DNA of 64,000 nucleotides, from contig NZ_BBJT01000006.1 of NCBI RefSeq assembly GCF_000739915.1, positions 310,001-374,000 on the forward strand, written 5' to 3'. Each line of letters opens with the position of its first letter. Within the stretch, counting starts at the first letter, position 1. Below, one piece after another: positions 13,651-23,175 of this stretch. The stretch comes from Paenibacillus chitinolyticus NBRC 15660 (GTDB lineage Bacteria > Bacillota > Bacilli > Paenibacillales > NBRC-103111). A program made the position numbers and the translations under genes. Below the pieces are notes generated by a model. It saw nothing but the letters and a program-made list of their open reading frames with translations, ran no database searches and had not been told where the DNA came from.

Positions 13651-16600
13651 CTACCTCCCGAAATCAGCCGGAGTCAACACATGACTTCCGTAGGCTGTAT
13701 CATATTTTCCGTTCTTAAAGAAGATAGTTATAGTTTCATTATTATATTTGTACTGATAATGTCCACTTGTAAATCCTTTATCTATTGCTTCATTAATACC
13801 ATTTTGAGTAGCTATCTTTATATCGTCCATTGACCAATTAGGGTTAAAGAAAGTATTCCCATTTAGTTTACTCTGTAATTGTTTATCATTTAGATATGGA
13901 ACTTGATTAGAAAATTCACTTTTAGTATGTTTACCGAGATGTTGAATGTTATCTGCACTTAGAGTATAGGTACAATTGATGTTATGAACCCAAATACCCA
14001 AGTCACTTACAAAGTACGTGTGGAAATCCGCAACGGTAAAATTGTAAACCTTAACCTTTTCATCATGTTTTACTATCTTGATGTTGTCAATCGTTAAGTT
14101 ATTTCCGTTACTCTGCTGTAGCTTATCTCCCACCTGCAAATCAGCGGCTAGCACCCAAGCCTTACCTTCAACCCAGAATGGATGATTGTCAGTTGTCTCT
14201 ATGGCTTGGTCACCTATAGTTAGTTCATAGATGATCTCCTTATCATTTCGATACAGATGCGTGACTTCCTTGTAAGCCTGCTCTCCAGTCTCTTCATTCT
14301 TCGAGAGAACCATATCTCCGACTTCAATGTCTTCGATATTCTTCTCCCCTTCGTCTGTAAGAACCTTAGTTCCTGCCGTAAAACAGTTACAAGGAATTTT
14401 AGATGCTTTGGACCAGTTTGCTTCCGAATAAGCAACTGCTCTTTCAATCTTTCTCTCCCCATTTTTCAGGGTAATAAAAATTTTGCCGCCCTTGACTATT
14501 TTGCCAATTGGGATAAAACTAGCCGCCGCCAAAGCTTTATCAAATTTTGATGAGTTCGGATCGGTCACAGTGGTAATATCACTTATCACCAAGAAGTCAA
14601 GGATTTCTCCGGCAGCTTTCATTCCACCTAAAACTCCATTGGCCATCGCGTCTGTTACAGGATTTGTAACTACTTCGCCAAGATATCCGATTCCGTTGAT
14701 ACCTTCATAATTATCCGTAGCCTGTTGAATATGCCCACTCGGATCTCTATACTTCAGAGGATTATTCATCACATACGTATACAAATTCAAGCTCAGCGGA
14801 TTATCCAACTGTCCTTCATACGTATCCTCGTTAATAAACCGTCCCATGCTCGGATCGTACCAGCGGGCGCGGAGGTACTGGAGCTTGGTTGCGGAATCCC
14901 AGTATTCCCCGGAATAGCGGAACGGGTTGGAGATGTTTTCCTCGCTTACGGTCGGGTTGCCCCAGATGTCATAGGCGTACTGATTCAACCGGGTGCCGGT
15001 TTCGCTGCGGAGCTCGACGACATCTCCGTGTCCGTTGTGGAGGTAGTAGGCTTTGCTCCCGCCGCTCTCCCGGGCTACGAGCTCTCTTCCCCGCACATAG
15101 CGAGCTTTGAGGCTGCCGCTGCCGTCGCCTTCGGCGATGACCTGGTCTCCATCGTAATAATAACGCTCGGTTCCGTCTTTGTCTGTGCGCTCGTACAGCA
15201 GTCCGTCTCCGTTATATTTGTACGAAACGGTGCTGCCATCTTTCATTTTTACGGCGGAGAGCCGGTCTTTTTTATCATAGACGTAGTCGGCGTCCGGGCT
15301 GTTCACTTCATGGTTGGTTTGGAACGAAGTCCGGTTGCCGCGGGCATCATACGCGTAGCTTTCCCGGTATTGGCTGGATGAAGTGATCCGGTTGAGCGGG
15401 TCGTAGCCGAATTGATAGGTTTGGCCGTTCTCGGTTTTGGCGGTTTCGTTCTCGTTGGCGTCGTACTCGTAGGCATAGGTGTTGAGCGCGGTTCCGTCCG
15501 CCTGCTTATGCGTCAGCGTTTGCAGCTGCAGCCCGTTGTAGGTATACGCGGTCGTAATTCCATTGCGCTGCCTGGTCTGCTTGATAAGATCGTTGCGGTA
15601 ATAGCTGTAGGCCGCTTCCTCGTCCGCGAGGGAAGAAGACACGCTCGACAGACGGTTGCGCGAGTCGTACTGGTAGTAGGTATTTTGGCCGGACGGATCG
15701 TTCAGGGAGCTTCGCAGGCCCAGCGCGTTGTAATCGTACGCGAGCGTTTTGCCGTCCGGGTAGACAACCTTGGACAGTTGCCCCGTGGACGGCTGGTACG
15801 TGTACTGCGTCGTGCCCGTGTTATCTGTCATCCGGGTGCGCCGTCCGGCAAGGTCGTACGCGTAGCGGATCGTTTCGTCCGGCGCTTTCTTCTCGACCAG
15901 GAAATTGCGCGCATCGTACACGTAGCTGAGCTCTGTGCCGTTCCGGTCGGTCGCCCGGATCTGGTTGTTGTTGCCGTCATAGTAGAGCTTCTCCACTTTA
16001 CCGTTGGCATCGGTAGTCTGAATGAGACGGCCCAGCTCATCATATTTCTTCTGCGTCGTGTTGTTGTCGGGATACGTGATGCGGATCATTCGTCCCAACT
16101 GGTCGTAGGTGTATTTCGTCTCTTCCTTCTTGGCATTGATTACGCCGGTCAGCTGCCCCAGAGGGTCGTAGCGGAATTCGGTGGTGCCGCCGTTCGCATC
16201 CGTGCTGGCAACGACGTTCCCGGCAAAATTGTACTGATACGTTCCGAGCACCTTGGCGGTTGGAGCAACCTGCTCTTTCTTGACGATTCTGCCGAGCTTG
16301 TCAGCCGTCTGCCTGAATATGTTGCCTTCCGGGTCGGTTGTCGTCTGGGTCAGATTATAGTCGTCCGTCGCGATTCTGGAGACGGCCTGATCCGCATAGG
16401 TGATCTGGTTCTGCCGGTTCCAGGCGTCATAGCCGATCTGCGTACGGTTCCCTACGGCGTCTTCGATCCAAGTTTGGCGGCCGTACGTATCGTAGCCGTA
16501 TTTGGCTTTGGCTTTGTACGTGCCCTGCATGATGCCTTCTTCCGTTTTCCAGCCAAGGGGGTTCCAGGTGGTGACGGTTTCCACGCCGGTTTCGTCTTTT

Positions 16601-18750
16601 TGCCGGATTTGATTCTGCAGGTCAAGATACTGGATACTAACCGAGCTGTTGTCAGGCTGAACGGCTTTGATCACACGGCCCAGCGCATCGTACTGGTAGG
16701 TGGTTACGCCTTGGTTGCCGTCAGTCTGCCTAGTCAGAAGCCCTCTAATGGCATCATATTCGTATTGATTGACAATGGAGGACTTGTTCCCGTCCGCATT
16801 CGTTACCGCCATGGTCGTTTTGGTCGGAAAAGCTCCCTGATAGTCGGATGAATATTCCAGCTTCATAACGGTTTCGCCGGCACTGTTCTTATTGCGTATC
16901 TGAGTGACGTTACCGTACGCATCCGTATTCTCATATGCGGTTTCGGAAAGTTTGGCGCCCGCTGCGCTGCCTTCAAACATTTGTTTCAAGATAACGGTAT
17001 GCTTGTTCCATGTGTACAGCGTATACTTGCTCTGACTGGAGCTCCTAGGCTCCAGAATACTGGTGAGCAGATGGTTATCATTGTATCCGAAGGTTGTCGT
17101 AACACCCGCCGGATCTGTTGATGAAGTTATATTTCCGTAATCGTCATACACCTTAGAATGAGTGAAAATGATCGGAGCCGCACCGTCAACGGATTTCGTA
17201 ACGGTCGTTTTATCGGGCGACGGCAAATGTCTTTTCTCATCATAGACATGGTCCGTGGAAGTACGGTGAGTCTTACCGTCCACAGACGTTATTTCCGTTA
17301 TGTTGGTGTTGTAGTAATAGGAAGGCTTCTCCCTTTCTATAAAATCCTTTTTCGTTCTAAATGTGGTCTGGTTCAACTTGTTATCTACGGTTACGGCAAA
17401 CTCCATATCCTTATCATACGAGCTGCCCATATCTCCGTCATACGTAATATCTTTGCGGTTATAGGTCTGTATCGAACCGTCTTGCAGCGTAACTTGATCT
17501 TCTCTGGACTTGATGCGGTAAAATCCGTTATACCCGTAATTAAAGTTCCGGATCACTTGGTTATCTTCATACTTGTATACACTTTTTGCACCTGTCGGGT
17601 GCATAACCCCGGTAAGCAGGGAATACGGATTTTCCGCTTCAACTACAGATATATTAGTTGCATAAGATTTGGCCGATTTTAAGGCATAATCGTAAACCGT
17701 AGTTCTGCCAATAGGGTCGATTACAGAAGTTAAGACTTCGATGTAACTTTGAAGCGACTTGTTGTAGGTTACGGTCTGGCTGCCGTTGGTCAGGACGACA
17801 GCTGTCGGACTGTAGCTGATCGTAATGGCATTGCCTACGTCACTAGAGATCGAAGTTAATACGTTTTTGTAAACCGGATCATCGCTGTACCTGAAATAGA
17901 TCGCATTCTTATAGTCGTCCTCAATTTTAACTAATTTTCCATCATAGTTGAAATACTGTTTGGTTCCATTAGTTGATTTCAAGACGTATCTGTTTTCAAG
18001 ATTGCCGCTTTCCTCGGTAATGGTCAGATCTTTCCAAGGATATCCTTCCAGACCGCTGCTCGTAATCTTATAAACTCCCCCGCCTGCAAGGTGCAAATAC
18101 TTTGTATCCTCGTGCCTTTCCACCGAAGAAATGTCCCATGACCACCCCTTGCCGATCGGAAACATTTTCTCTTCATAGGGAATGGTCCCATTCTCACCGG
18201 TACTTCGATAAGAAGCCATCTGGTTAAATTGAGCCGAACTGCTGTCGTAACTGCGTGTCAGGGAAAAGTTAAGTCCGTTCCGCCCGCGCAATACCATATC
18301 CATTTCCCGAACGGAGAGACTGCCGGAAAGTGTCGAGATCGTTTCGTGCTCCAGGTTGACACTGTACGGAGCTTCATCCGGTTTGGTATTCACGACAACA
18401 ATATCGGGCACCGGTTCCGGACCGGCTGCCGCCGCCTTCATTCGAAAAGAAGGAGCCGGTTTCTCTTTGACTTCATTAATGATGGTGCTTGAAGCCTCTT
18501 TGGATTTATTTACGGGCTTACTTTTGGTTAACGCTTCTTCCAAATCCGCTTCCTTGATGTTTTTGCTTAAAGCCTGCTCAACCTCCTGGGAGTTAAAGCC
18601 TTTATCCAGGTATTTCTGAATCTTGTCCTTTTTAGCTTTAGCTTCGTCGCTTTTGGCATAGGCATGAGGAACGAGCATCCCTTGGGCGCACGTTAAAAGG
18701 ATGGTCAATACCATCACAAGCGCGAAAATTTGTTTATTTCTTTTTTTCAA
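13651..18750 (-). CDS. Secreted RHS/YD-repeat polymorphic toxin with pretoxin HINT domain
   Basis: 1699 residues, WapA/RHS type. TTG start behind AGGAGGATATTCAA. Signal peptide 1-33 (FALVMVLTILLTCAQGML ... AYA), a Lys/Glu-rich segment, an RHS N-terminal domain (~110-450), YD repeats (~540-1270; YEYDANENETAK, YRYDPLGQLTG types), core junction ATKLQYLRARWYDPSMGRFI NEDTYEG (~1285-1310) and DPSGH. A linker and HINT domain (CNCFTAGTKVLTDEGEKNIE at ~1452 to IWVHN at ~1589) release the tip by self-cleavage. The ~107-residue tip (HLGKHTKSEFSNQVPYLND ... AYGSHVLTPADFGR) is a toxin of uncertain family. Core DNA is GC-rich and the last ~1.2 kb AT-rich, fitting tip replacement. Confidence 0.9.
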   Translation of the reverse strand: MKKRNKQIFALVMVLTILLTCAQGMLVPHAYAKSDEAKAKKDKIQKYLDKGFNSQEVEQALSKNIKEADLEEALTKSKPVNKSKEASSTIINEVKEKPAPSFRMKAAAAGPEPVPDIVVVNTKPDEAPYSVNLEHETISTLSGSLSVREMDMVLRGRNGLNFSLTRSYDSSSAQFNQMASYRSTGENGTIPYEEKMFPIGKGWSWDISSVERHEDTKYLHLAGGGVYKITSSGLEGYPWKDLTITEESGNLENRYVLKSTNGTKQYFNYDGKLVKIEDDYKNAIYFRYSDDPVYKNVLTSISSDVGNAITISYSPTAVVLTNGSQTVTYNKSLQSYIEVLTSVIDPIGRTTVYDYALKSAKSYATNISVVEAENPYSLLTGVMHPTGAKSVYKYEDNQVIRNFNYGYNGFYRIKSREDQVTLQDGSIQTYNRKDITYDGDMGSSYDKDMEFAVTVDNKLNQTTFRTKKDFIEREKPSYYYNTNITEITSVDGKTHRTSTDHVYDEKRHLPSPDKTTVTKSVDGAAPIIFTHSKVYDDYGNITSSTDPAGVTTTFGYNDNHLLTSILEPRSSSQSKYTLYTWNKHTVILKQMFEGSAAGAKLSETAYENTDAYGNVTQIRNKNSAGETVMKLEYSSDYQGAFPTKTTMAVTNADGNKSSIVNQYEYDAIRGLLTRQTDGNQGVTTYQYDALGRVIKAVQPDNSSVSIQYLDLQNQIRQKDETGVETVTTWNPLGWKTEEGIMQGTYKAKAKYGYDTYGRQTWIEDAVGNRTQIGYDAWNRQNQITYADQAVSRIATDDYNLTQTTTDPEGNIFRQTADKLGRIVKKEQVAPTAKVLGTYQYNFAGNVVASTDANGGTTEFRYDPLGQLTGVINAKKEETKYTYDQLGRMIRITYPDNNTTQKKYDELGRLIQTTDANGKVEKLYYDGNNNQIRATDRNGTELSYVYDARNFLVEKKAPDETIRYAYDLAGRRTRMTDNTGTTQYTYQPSTGQLSKVVYPDGKTLAYDYNALGLRSSLNDPSGQNTYYQYDSRNRLSSVSSSLADEEAAYSYYRNDLIKQTRQRNGITTAYTYNGLQLQTLTHKQADGTALNTYAYEYDANENETAKTENGQTYQFGYDPLNRITSSSQYRESYAYDARGNRTSFQTNHEVNSPDADYVYDKKDRLSAVKMKDGSTVSYKYNGDGLLYERTDKDGTERYYYDGDQVIAEGDGSGSLKARYVRGRELVARESGGSKAYYLHNGHGDVVELRSETGTRLNQYAYDIWGNPTVSEENISNPFRYSGEYWDSATKLQYLRARWYDPSMGRFINEDTYEGQLDNPLSLNLYTYVMNNPLKYRDPSGHIQQATDNYEGINGIGYLGEVVTNPVTDAMANGVLGGMKAAGEILDFLVISDITTVTDPNSSKFDKALAAASFIPIGKIVKGGKIFITLKNGERKIERAVAYSEANWSKASKIPCNCFTAGTKVLTDEGEKNIEDIEVGDMVLSKNEETGEQAYKEVTHLYRNDKEIIYELTIGDQAIETTDNHPFWVEGKAWVLAADLQVGDKLQQSNGNNLTIDNIKIVKHDEKVKVYNFTVADFHTYFVSDLGIWVHNINCTYTLSADNIQHLGKHTKSEFSNQVPYLNDKQLQSKLNGNTFFNPNWSMDDIKIATQNGINEAIDKGFTSGHYQYKYNNETITIFFKNGKYDTAYGSHVLTPADFGR

Positions 18751-18782
18751 TTGAATATCCTCCTGCCTTTATCGGCTTTTTC

Positions 18783-21257
18783 CTATTGGCTCTGCGCCGT
18801 TGAGGATTTCTTGATCAGATTGCCGTTGTTGTCATACTCGTAGCGTGTATCGTTTCTTAAAGTCAGGCTGCTTAGAAAGAACGAGTAACTGGATCCGCTG
18901 AAACCGCCGTTGACTCCGAAAATTTTAAAATAATACGTTTGTCCCTCTGTCACTTCATAAAGAACATTTTCCGGTATATCGGTTTCTTGGATGCCTGCCG
19001 CAAGGAGCCGTTTACTGCTGTCGTAGATGTGTACATTGTAGTTCTGTCCTTTCGGTACATTCAGGGTTAACCGGTCCACTCCATTAGCCTTTGCCGTATA
19101 TTTGTAGAAGTCGACGTCAGTGGCCGTGGTAATTGCGGATGCGTAAGATTCGTTCATTTTGACGAAAAATGCCTGCTCGAACGTATCGTTGGGTTCATAC
19201 GCGTTGGGCAGCATCAGATTGTTCCGAAAAGACCATTCCGACCATTCCGTACCGTCCTTCACTCGCACCGCAAAATTCCAAGACCCGCTCGTAATCGGTC
19301 CGGCCACATGGGAAGTTGAGCCGGATTTTATTTCTCCCGAGTTGTAGGCCCAATTTTTCCATCCGTCATTCGTTCCGACAACCTGATACTCGGTTTGCGC
19401 CTGCTGGTCCGCATCCTTGTACTTCCATGTAAAGGTCAACATGTTATCTGTCAGCGTCTGCCCGTCGGTATATGAAGTCAGCTCTGCAGAAGGCATTGTA
19501 TTTATCCGTACATACGCTAATGGAGAAAAATTCGAAACCGCTCCTTTGCTGTCTTTCACCCTCACATACCAACCGGCGACCGATCCTCTGTTAATAAGAT
19601 TAGCGGGAACGGTAAACGTGTTTGCGCTTGAAACGACCCACTGCGAGTCATAGATCTGTGACTTACCATCTGCGCTTAAAATAACAACCTGAAAAGCGGT
19701 TTGGATATCTCCCGCATCCGGATCGTTAAATGTCCAGCTTAATACAGACGCGCCTGTAGCGATCATCTGAGGATTGCTGGGTGAGAAACTACCCGGCTGT
19801 ATATTCGTCGGTGCATTCGGTGCATGATTGACTGTAATCAAGCCTGTATAGGTAGAGGTGACCGCTTCCGCAGAATCGCTTGCCGTAACGGCAATATTCG
19901 TGTACGTCCCGCCCGGTAATCTGTCGCTGTTCAGATCCCACTGTAACGTCCAGGACGGGGAGGAAGACGTATTGGACACAATCGTTGTCTTGGTGATCCC
20001 TGCTATAGTCGCGCTTATGGTAACCGGATCGTTGTTCATATCACTTACTTTACCGGAGAGTGTAACGACACCTCGTCCGTCTTCTTTCCAGACCGTTTGG
20101 TCGGTGTTATCTATGCTGAGTTTGGGCGGTGTGTTGAAGGAAATGAAGTAAACAGCGTTTCCTCCCCTGCCGTCAGGTCCCGAAACGCATATCCTACCAT
20201 CAGGGAGCAAGCTCTGTTCCATTGGGTAAAATCCAGTCGGTATAATTTCTGCTTTTGTCCACTTGTTTGTCGATGGGGTGTAAATATAACTTCCTTTCGA
20301 GTTATTTAATACTCTACCATCTAATAAAGTACTTTGCGGGCGTCCTGCATTATCACCAAGAATAGGTATATTCTCCGCATATGACCATGAATTGGTTGTA
20401 GGGTTATACAGTAAGCTTTTTTTAGAAGAAGGTCTCCATTCCCTATCCACAAGTGAACTTCCACCTACTACCATAACTCGTCCATCCAGCAGTGTACTTT
20501 GTCCAGCACCTGCAAGATCAAACGGGAGATTTGCTACCTTCGACCATGTATTAGATACTGGGTCATAAATATACGCTGTATCAAGTGTTTCTCGCATCGC
20601 TTCTCCTCCAGCTACAAGCACACGTCCATCACTTAGAACACTTTGCGAATGGCCAGCTCTTCCTTGGGGCATGTTAGCGGCTTCAGACCAAGTATTGGTT
20701 TGAGGATCGTACAAATAGGCTTTATGGCTAGGAGAATAATCTTCTAGTGGTAGAAAACCGCCCGTAACAAGAACCCTTCCGTCTTTAAGCGTACTTTGTT
20801 GATGACGATTTCTTTTAACAGGCATTGGGGCTGCTGATTCCCACGTATTTAGTTGCGGATTATATATGAGATTATAATTAGCGTTATATTCCCCTACAGT
20901 CACCATAACCCGCCCATCGTTCAAAGCACTTTGTCCATATTGACTAATCTGAAATACCGGGATAGGCGCAGCCGGCGTAACCGTAAAAGATGCCCCTAAC
21001 GTTTTGGCAAAACCATTCAAATACACGTTCCCGTACACACTGCTTTGGACATCTGTTCCAGGAAGCACCGCCTTGTCAGTAAGATTCATCGGATTCGTGA
21101 GTGAATGATCGGGCAAACTGGCGGCCCCCTCAAACCCAACTGTGCTCATACTTTGTGAATATGCTGCAGTTGCTCCAAGGGTTAAAGCGTTCAGCAGCAG
21201 AACAAAGCTAGTCAGCACCCTCAAAGTTCTGTTTTTTTGTTTACGAATCCAACTCAA
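18783..21257 (-). CDS. Secreted Kelch-like / PPC-domain protein paired with the RHS toxin
   Basis: About 824 residues from the TTG at 21257, chosen because AAGGATGGTGG lies just before it; GTG at 21311 gives a longer frame without a site. Signal peptide ~1-35 (LTSFVLLLNALTLGATAAYS). Five or six Kelch-like blades (~95-370; STLKDGRVLVTGG, YIYDPVSNTWSK), three Ig/FN3-like domains, a bacterial pre-peptidase C-terminal domain (AYEPNDTFEQAFFVK, ~690-800), and a final RYEYDNNGNLIKK that is one YD-repeat motif. It lies 32 bases upstream of the RHS gene in the same operon, so it probably helps display, anchor or deliver the toxin. Confidence 0.75.
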   Translation of the reverse strand: MSWIRKQKNRTLRVLTSFVLLLNALTLGATAAYSQSMSTVGFEGAASLPDHSLTNPMNLTDKAVLPGTDVQSSVYGNVYLNGFAKTLGASFTVTPAAPIPVFQISQYGQSALNDGRVMVTVGEYNANYNLIYNPQLNTWESAAPMPVKRNRHQQSTLKDGRVLVTGGFLPLEDYSPSHKAYLYDPQTNTWSEAANMPQGRAGHSQSVLSDGRVLVAGGEAMRETLDTAYIYDPVSNTWSKVANLPFDLAGAGQSTLLDGRVMVVGGSSLVDREWRPSSKKSLLYNPTTNSWSYAENIPILGDNAGRPQSTLLDGRVLNNSKGSYIYTPSTNKWTKAEIIPTGFYPMEQSLLPDGRICVSGPDGRGGNAVYFISFNTPPKLSIDNTDQTVWKEDGRGVVTLSGKVSDMNNDPVTISATIAGITKTTIVSNTSSSPSWTLQWDLNSDRLPGGTYTNIAVTASDSAEAVTSTYTGLITVNHAPNAPTNIQPGSFSPSNPQMIATGASVLSWTFNDPDAGDIQTAFQVVILSADGKSQIYDSQWVVSSANTFTVPANLINRGSVAGWYVRVKDSKGAVSNFSPLAYVRINTMPSAELTSYTDGQTLTDNMLTFTWKYKDADQQAQTEYQVVGTNDGWKNWAYNSGEIKSGSTSHVAGPITSGSWNFAVRVKDGTEWSEWSFRNNLMLPNAYEPNDTFEQAFFVKMNESYASAITTATDVDFYKYTAKANGVDRLTLNVPKGQNYNVHIYDSSKRLLAAGIQETDIPENVLYEVTEGQTYYFKIFGVNGGFSGSSYSFFLSSLTLRNDTRYEYDNNGNLIKKSSTAQSQ

Positions 21258-21418
21258 AATTTCCACCATCCTTAAATTAAAAATATTTTGATTATCATTT
21301 GAGATGTACACCCCTATGTACCTTGGATCTCCTCTTGTTCCCCACCGCCTCGAATAAAATAAAGAACCAACAACCTACAATGTTAGTGGACAATGCTTCA
21401 TTTAGCATTAGGAACTTT

Positions 21419-21425
21419 TGTCGTA
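21419..21425. promoter_or_regulatory. Spo0A-box-like site upstream of the Kelch-RHS operon
   Basis: TTTTGTCGTA at 21416-21425 differs at one position from the 0A box core TGTCGAA. A TGACGAA lies at 21449-21455. About 160 bases upstream of the operon start. The surrounding CATTAGGA(A/G)NTTTTGTCG recurs at 49748-49767. Motif-based guess. Confidence 0.35.
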
Positions 21426-21458
21426 TTTTGTAAAAAACAATCATTTTTGACGAAACAC

Positions 21459-21489
21459 AAAAAAAGCCAGCCGGACTTCCCGGCTGACT
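21459..21489 (-). terminator. Terminator after the broken small gene at 21490
   Basis: AGTCAGCCGG/CCGGCTGGCT stem with a short loop followed by TTTTTTTG on the minus strand. Confidence 0.8.
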
Positions 21490-21773
21490 TCAATTCCCTA
21501 ACACCCTACTGAATTTTAAAGACACACTCTCAGCCAGCCGACTATCAAACCAATCGACATCCGACCAGAAATGAACATATTCGTTCATCTGAAGCTGCGT
21601 AGTCTGTAGTCCTTCCTTTGGAAAGTCTTCGAACTTGACACGATTGTTCAATCCGAAAGCACCTTAAAACCGACAATTTCAGCTCCGTCGACGGTCATGC
21701 CCTCACAAAGTTCTTTTAGAAACTCAATTTCCTCGATTTCTTCCGCTGAAAAATCGATACCGTTCAGTTGCAT
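21490..21773 (-). pseudogene. Small hypothetical gene with one frameshift
   Basis: ATG at 21773 opens 41 codons (MQLNGIDFSAEEIEEIEFLK, ending GFKVLSD). One base out of frame, coding continues as GLNNRVKFEDFPKEG, MNEYVHFWSDVDWFDSRLAE and SLKFSRVLGN to TGA at 21490. A single missing T in GGATTGAAC would explain it. Intact length ~94 residues, acidic. Ten bases downstream of the zinc-binding gene; likely an immunity-type pair. Confidence 0.55.
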
Positions 21774-21783
21774 GGATCTAACC

Positions 21784-22020
21784 CTACTTTTCCAATTTGT
21801 ATTGGTACAACAAACTCACACCCTTAAATACATAAATGCGTGCACATTCGGGACAGCGCCATACGTCATATTTAGGCTCAAAATCATAGATATCTGCTCC
21901 TTCGTGCACTTTTTCTTGTATGGAATCCCATTCGTAATCCGTAAAAAGAATCAATTCGATGTCGTTAGGACATCTCGAATTGGATAAACCTTTACCGCAA
22001 TCGCATCTAAATACGGCCAT
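21784..22020 (-). CDS. Small zinc-ribbon protein
   Basis: 78 residues. Two cysteine pairs (MAVFRCDCGKGL; WRCPECARIYVF) make a zinc ribbon, with PNDIELILFTDYEWDSI and EPKYDVWRCP typical of a small Firmicute family found in toxin/immunity neighbourhoods. ATG at 22020 follows AAGGGGAGCAGCAT; a longer frame to 22227 has no support. First gene of a two-gene unit with the frameshifted ORF that follows. Confidence 0.65.
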   Translation of the reverse strand: MAVFRCDCGKGLSNSRCPNDIELILFTDYEWDSIQEKVHEGADIYDFEPKYDVWRCPECARIYVFKGVSLLYQYKLEK

Positions 22021-22146
22021 ATGCTGCTCCCCTTTTCTAAAACGTCCGCTCTCCCACGTCTCAATGTTCTTCCACCTAGTATAGCATCCCGTGTCACAAA
22101 ACCGTTTCCTTTCGTACATATTTCTGCCAATATTCCCTTCTTCAAT

Positions 22147-22160
22147 TGTGAGCGTTATCA
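22147..22160 (+). promoter_or_regulatory. Near-consensus cre-like site
   Basis: TGTGAGCGTTATCA matches the CcpA cre consensus with one mismatch. Lies ~90 bases before the SDR start and ~130 before the divergent zinc-ribbon gene. Confidence 0.3.
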
Positions 22161-22249
22161 TGGAATAATTTAGGTAACAGCATGATGACCGATCCGCTTC
22201 CGAAGCTTTTGAACTGTCCTTGTTCACATTTTACGGGAGGTGTTGGTTT

Positions 22250-23071
22250 ATGCACAATCCGCTCAAAACGGCCATCGTAACGGGCGGGGCATCCGGTATC
22301 GGGCGCGCCCTTTGCAAGCAGTTAGCCGCGAAAAACATCTACGTGGTCATTGCGGACATTCATGCCGCGCAAGGAGAAGAGCTGGCGAAAGAAATCGCCG
22401 GTAAGGGAGGTCTGGCACGGTTTTTTCCGCTGGACGTAACGGACGCTTCCCAGGTCCGCAAGGTTATTCAAGAAACGGCCGGTGAGTTCGGGCGGCTGGA
22501 TTATTTGTTTAACAACGCGGGAATTTCGATGTACGGGGAATTTCAGGATATGAGTCTGAATGACTGGAATAAAATTGTGGCGGTCAACTTCTGGGGTGTC
22601 CTTTACGGCACTCATGCGGCCTATCCCATTATGCAGAAGCAGGGCTTCGGCCATATCGTCAATACGGCATCGGCTGCCGGACTCGGTCCGACTCCAATGG
22701 TGTCGGCTTATACCGCTACCAAGCATGCGGTTGTCGGCTTCACGACCTCGCTGCACTACGAAGCGGAAATGCACGGGATTAAGGTCACGACGCTCTGCCC
22801 CGGACATGTCGATACGGCGATTTACGAGAACGGCTACGCCATCAAGCTCGATAAGGAACGGATCAACGCGTCGGTGAAGCAGCGCAAAATGATGAGTCCG
22901 GACCAATTCGCCGCGCTAGCTCTAAAAGGGATCGAGAAGAACAAAGTTCTCGTCTGCCCGGTCCCGCTCCGCATCACGACGAAAGTGTTCTTCCACCTCT
23001 TCCCCGCCATGGAAAGAAAGCTGATGCGGCTGGTATGCAGAGTAATGAGAGAGGCAAAGCCGGCGAATTAA
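22250..23071 (+). CDS. SDR-family oxidoreductase
   Basis: 273-residue short-chain dehydrogenase/reductase using NAD(P)H on an unknown alcohol or ketone. Rossmann motif TGGASGIGRALCKQLA at residues 11-26, NNAG near 85, catalytic Ser/Tyr/Lys region SAAG...SAYTATKHA, and a PGHVDT cofactor loop. Starts at ATG 22250 behind GGGAGGTGTTGGTTT. C-terminal CPVPLRITTKVFFHLFPAME is typical of membrane-near SDRs. Monocistronic, with its own terminator. Confidence 0.85.
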   Translation: MHNPLKTAIVTGGASGIGRALCKQLAAKNIYVVIADIHAAQGEELAKEIAGKGGLARFFPLDVTDASQVRKVIQETAGEFGRLDYLFNNAGISMYGEFQDMSLNDWNKIVAVNFWGVLYGTHAAYPIMQKQGFGHIVNTASAAGLGPTPMVSAYTATKHAVVGFTTSLHYEAEMHGIKVTTLCPGHVDTAIYENGYAIKLDKERINASVKQRKMMSPDQFAALALKGIEKNKVLVCPVPLRITTKVFFHLFPAMERKLMRLVCRVMREAKPAN

Positions 23072-23076
23072 GCCGT

Positions 23077-23130
23077 TAAAAAGATCCTTTTCCACCTAAC
23101 CTCGGGTTAGGAGAAGAAGGATCTTTTTTT
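23077..23130 (+). terminator. Terminator after the SDR gene
   Basis: AAAAGATCCTT...AAGGATCTTTTTTT with an inner CCTAACCTCGGGTTAGG stem. Confidence 0.85.
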
Positions 23131-23175
23131 GCGTAAACGGGGTGAGGACTCTATAGGAGCAGCCCCGCCCAAACT

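Noticed and set aside
15412-16851. 479-codon rightward open frame opposite the RHS gene
   Set aside because: It is the antisense of GC-rich YD-repeat coding sequence, lacks a ribosome site, and the minus strand encodes clear YD motifs throughout.
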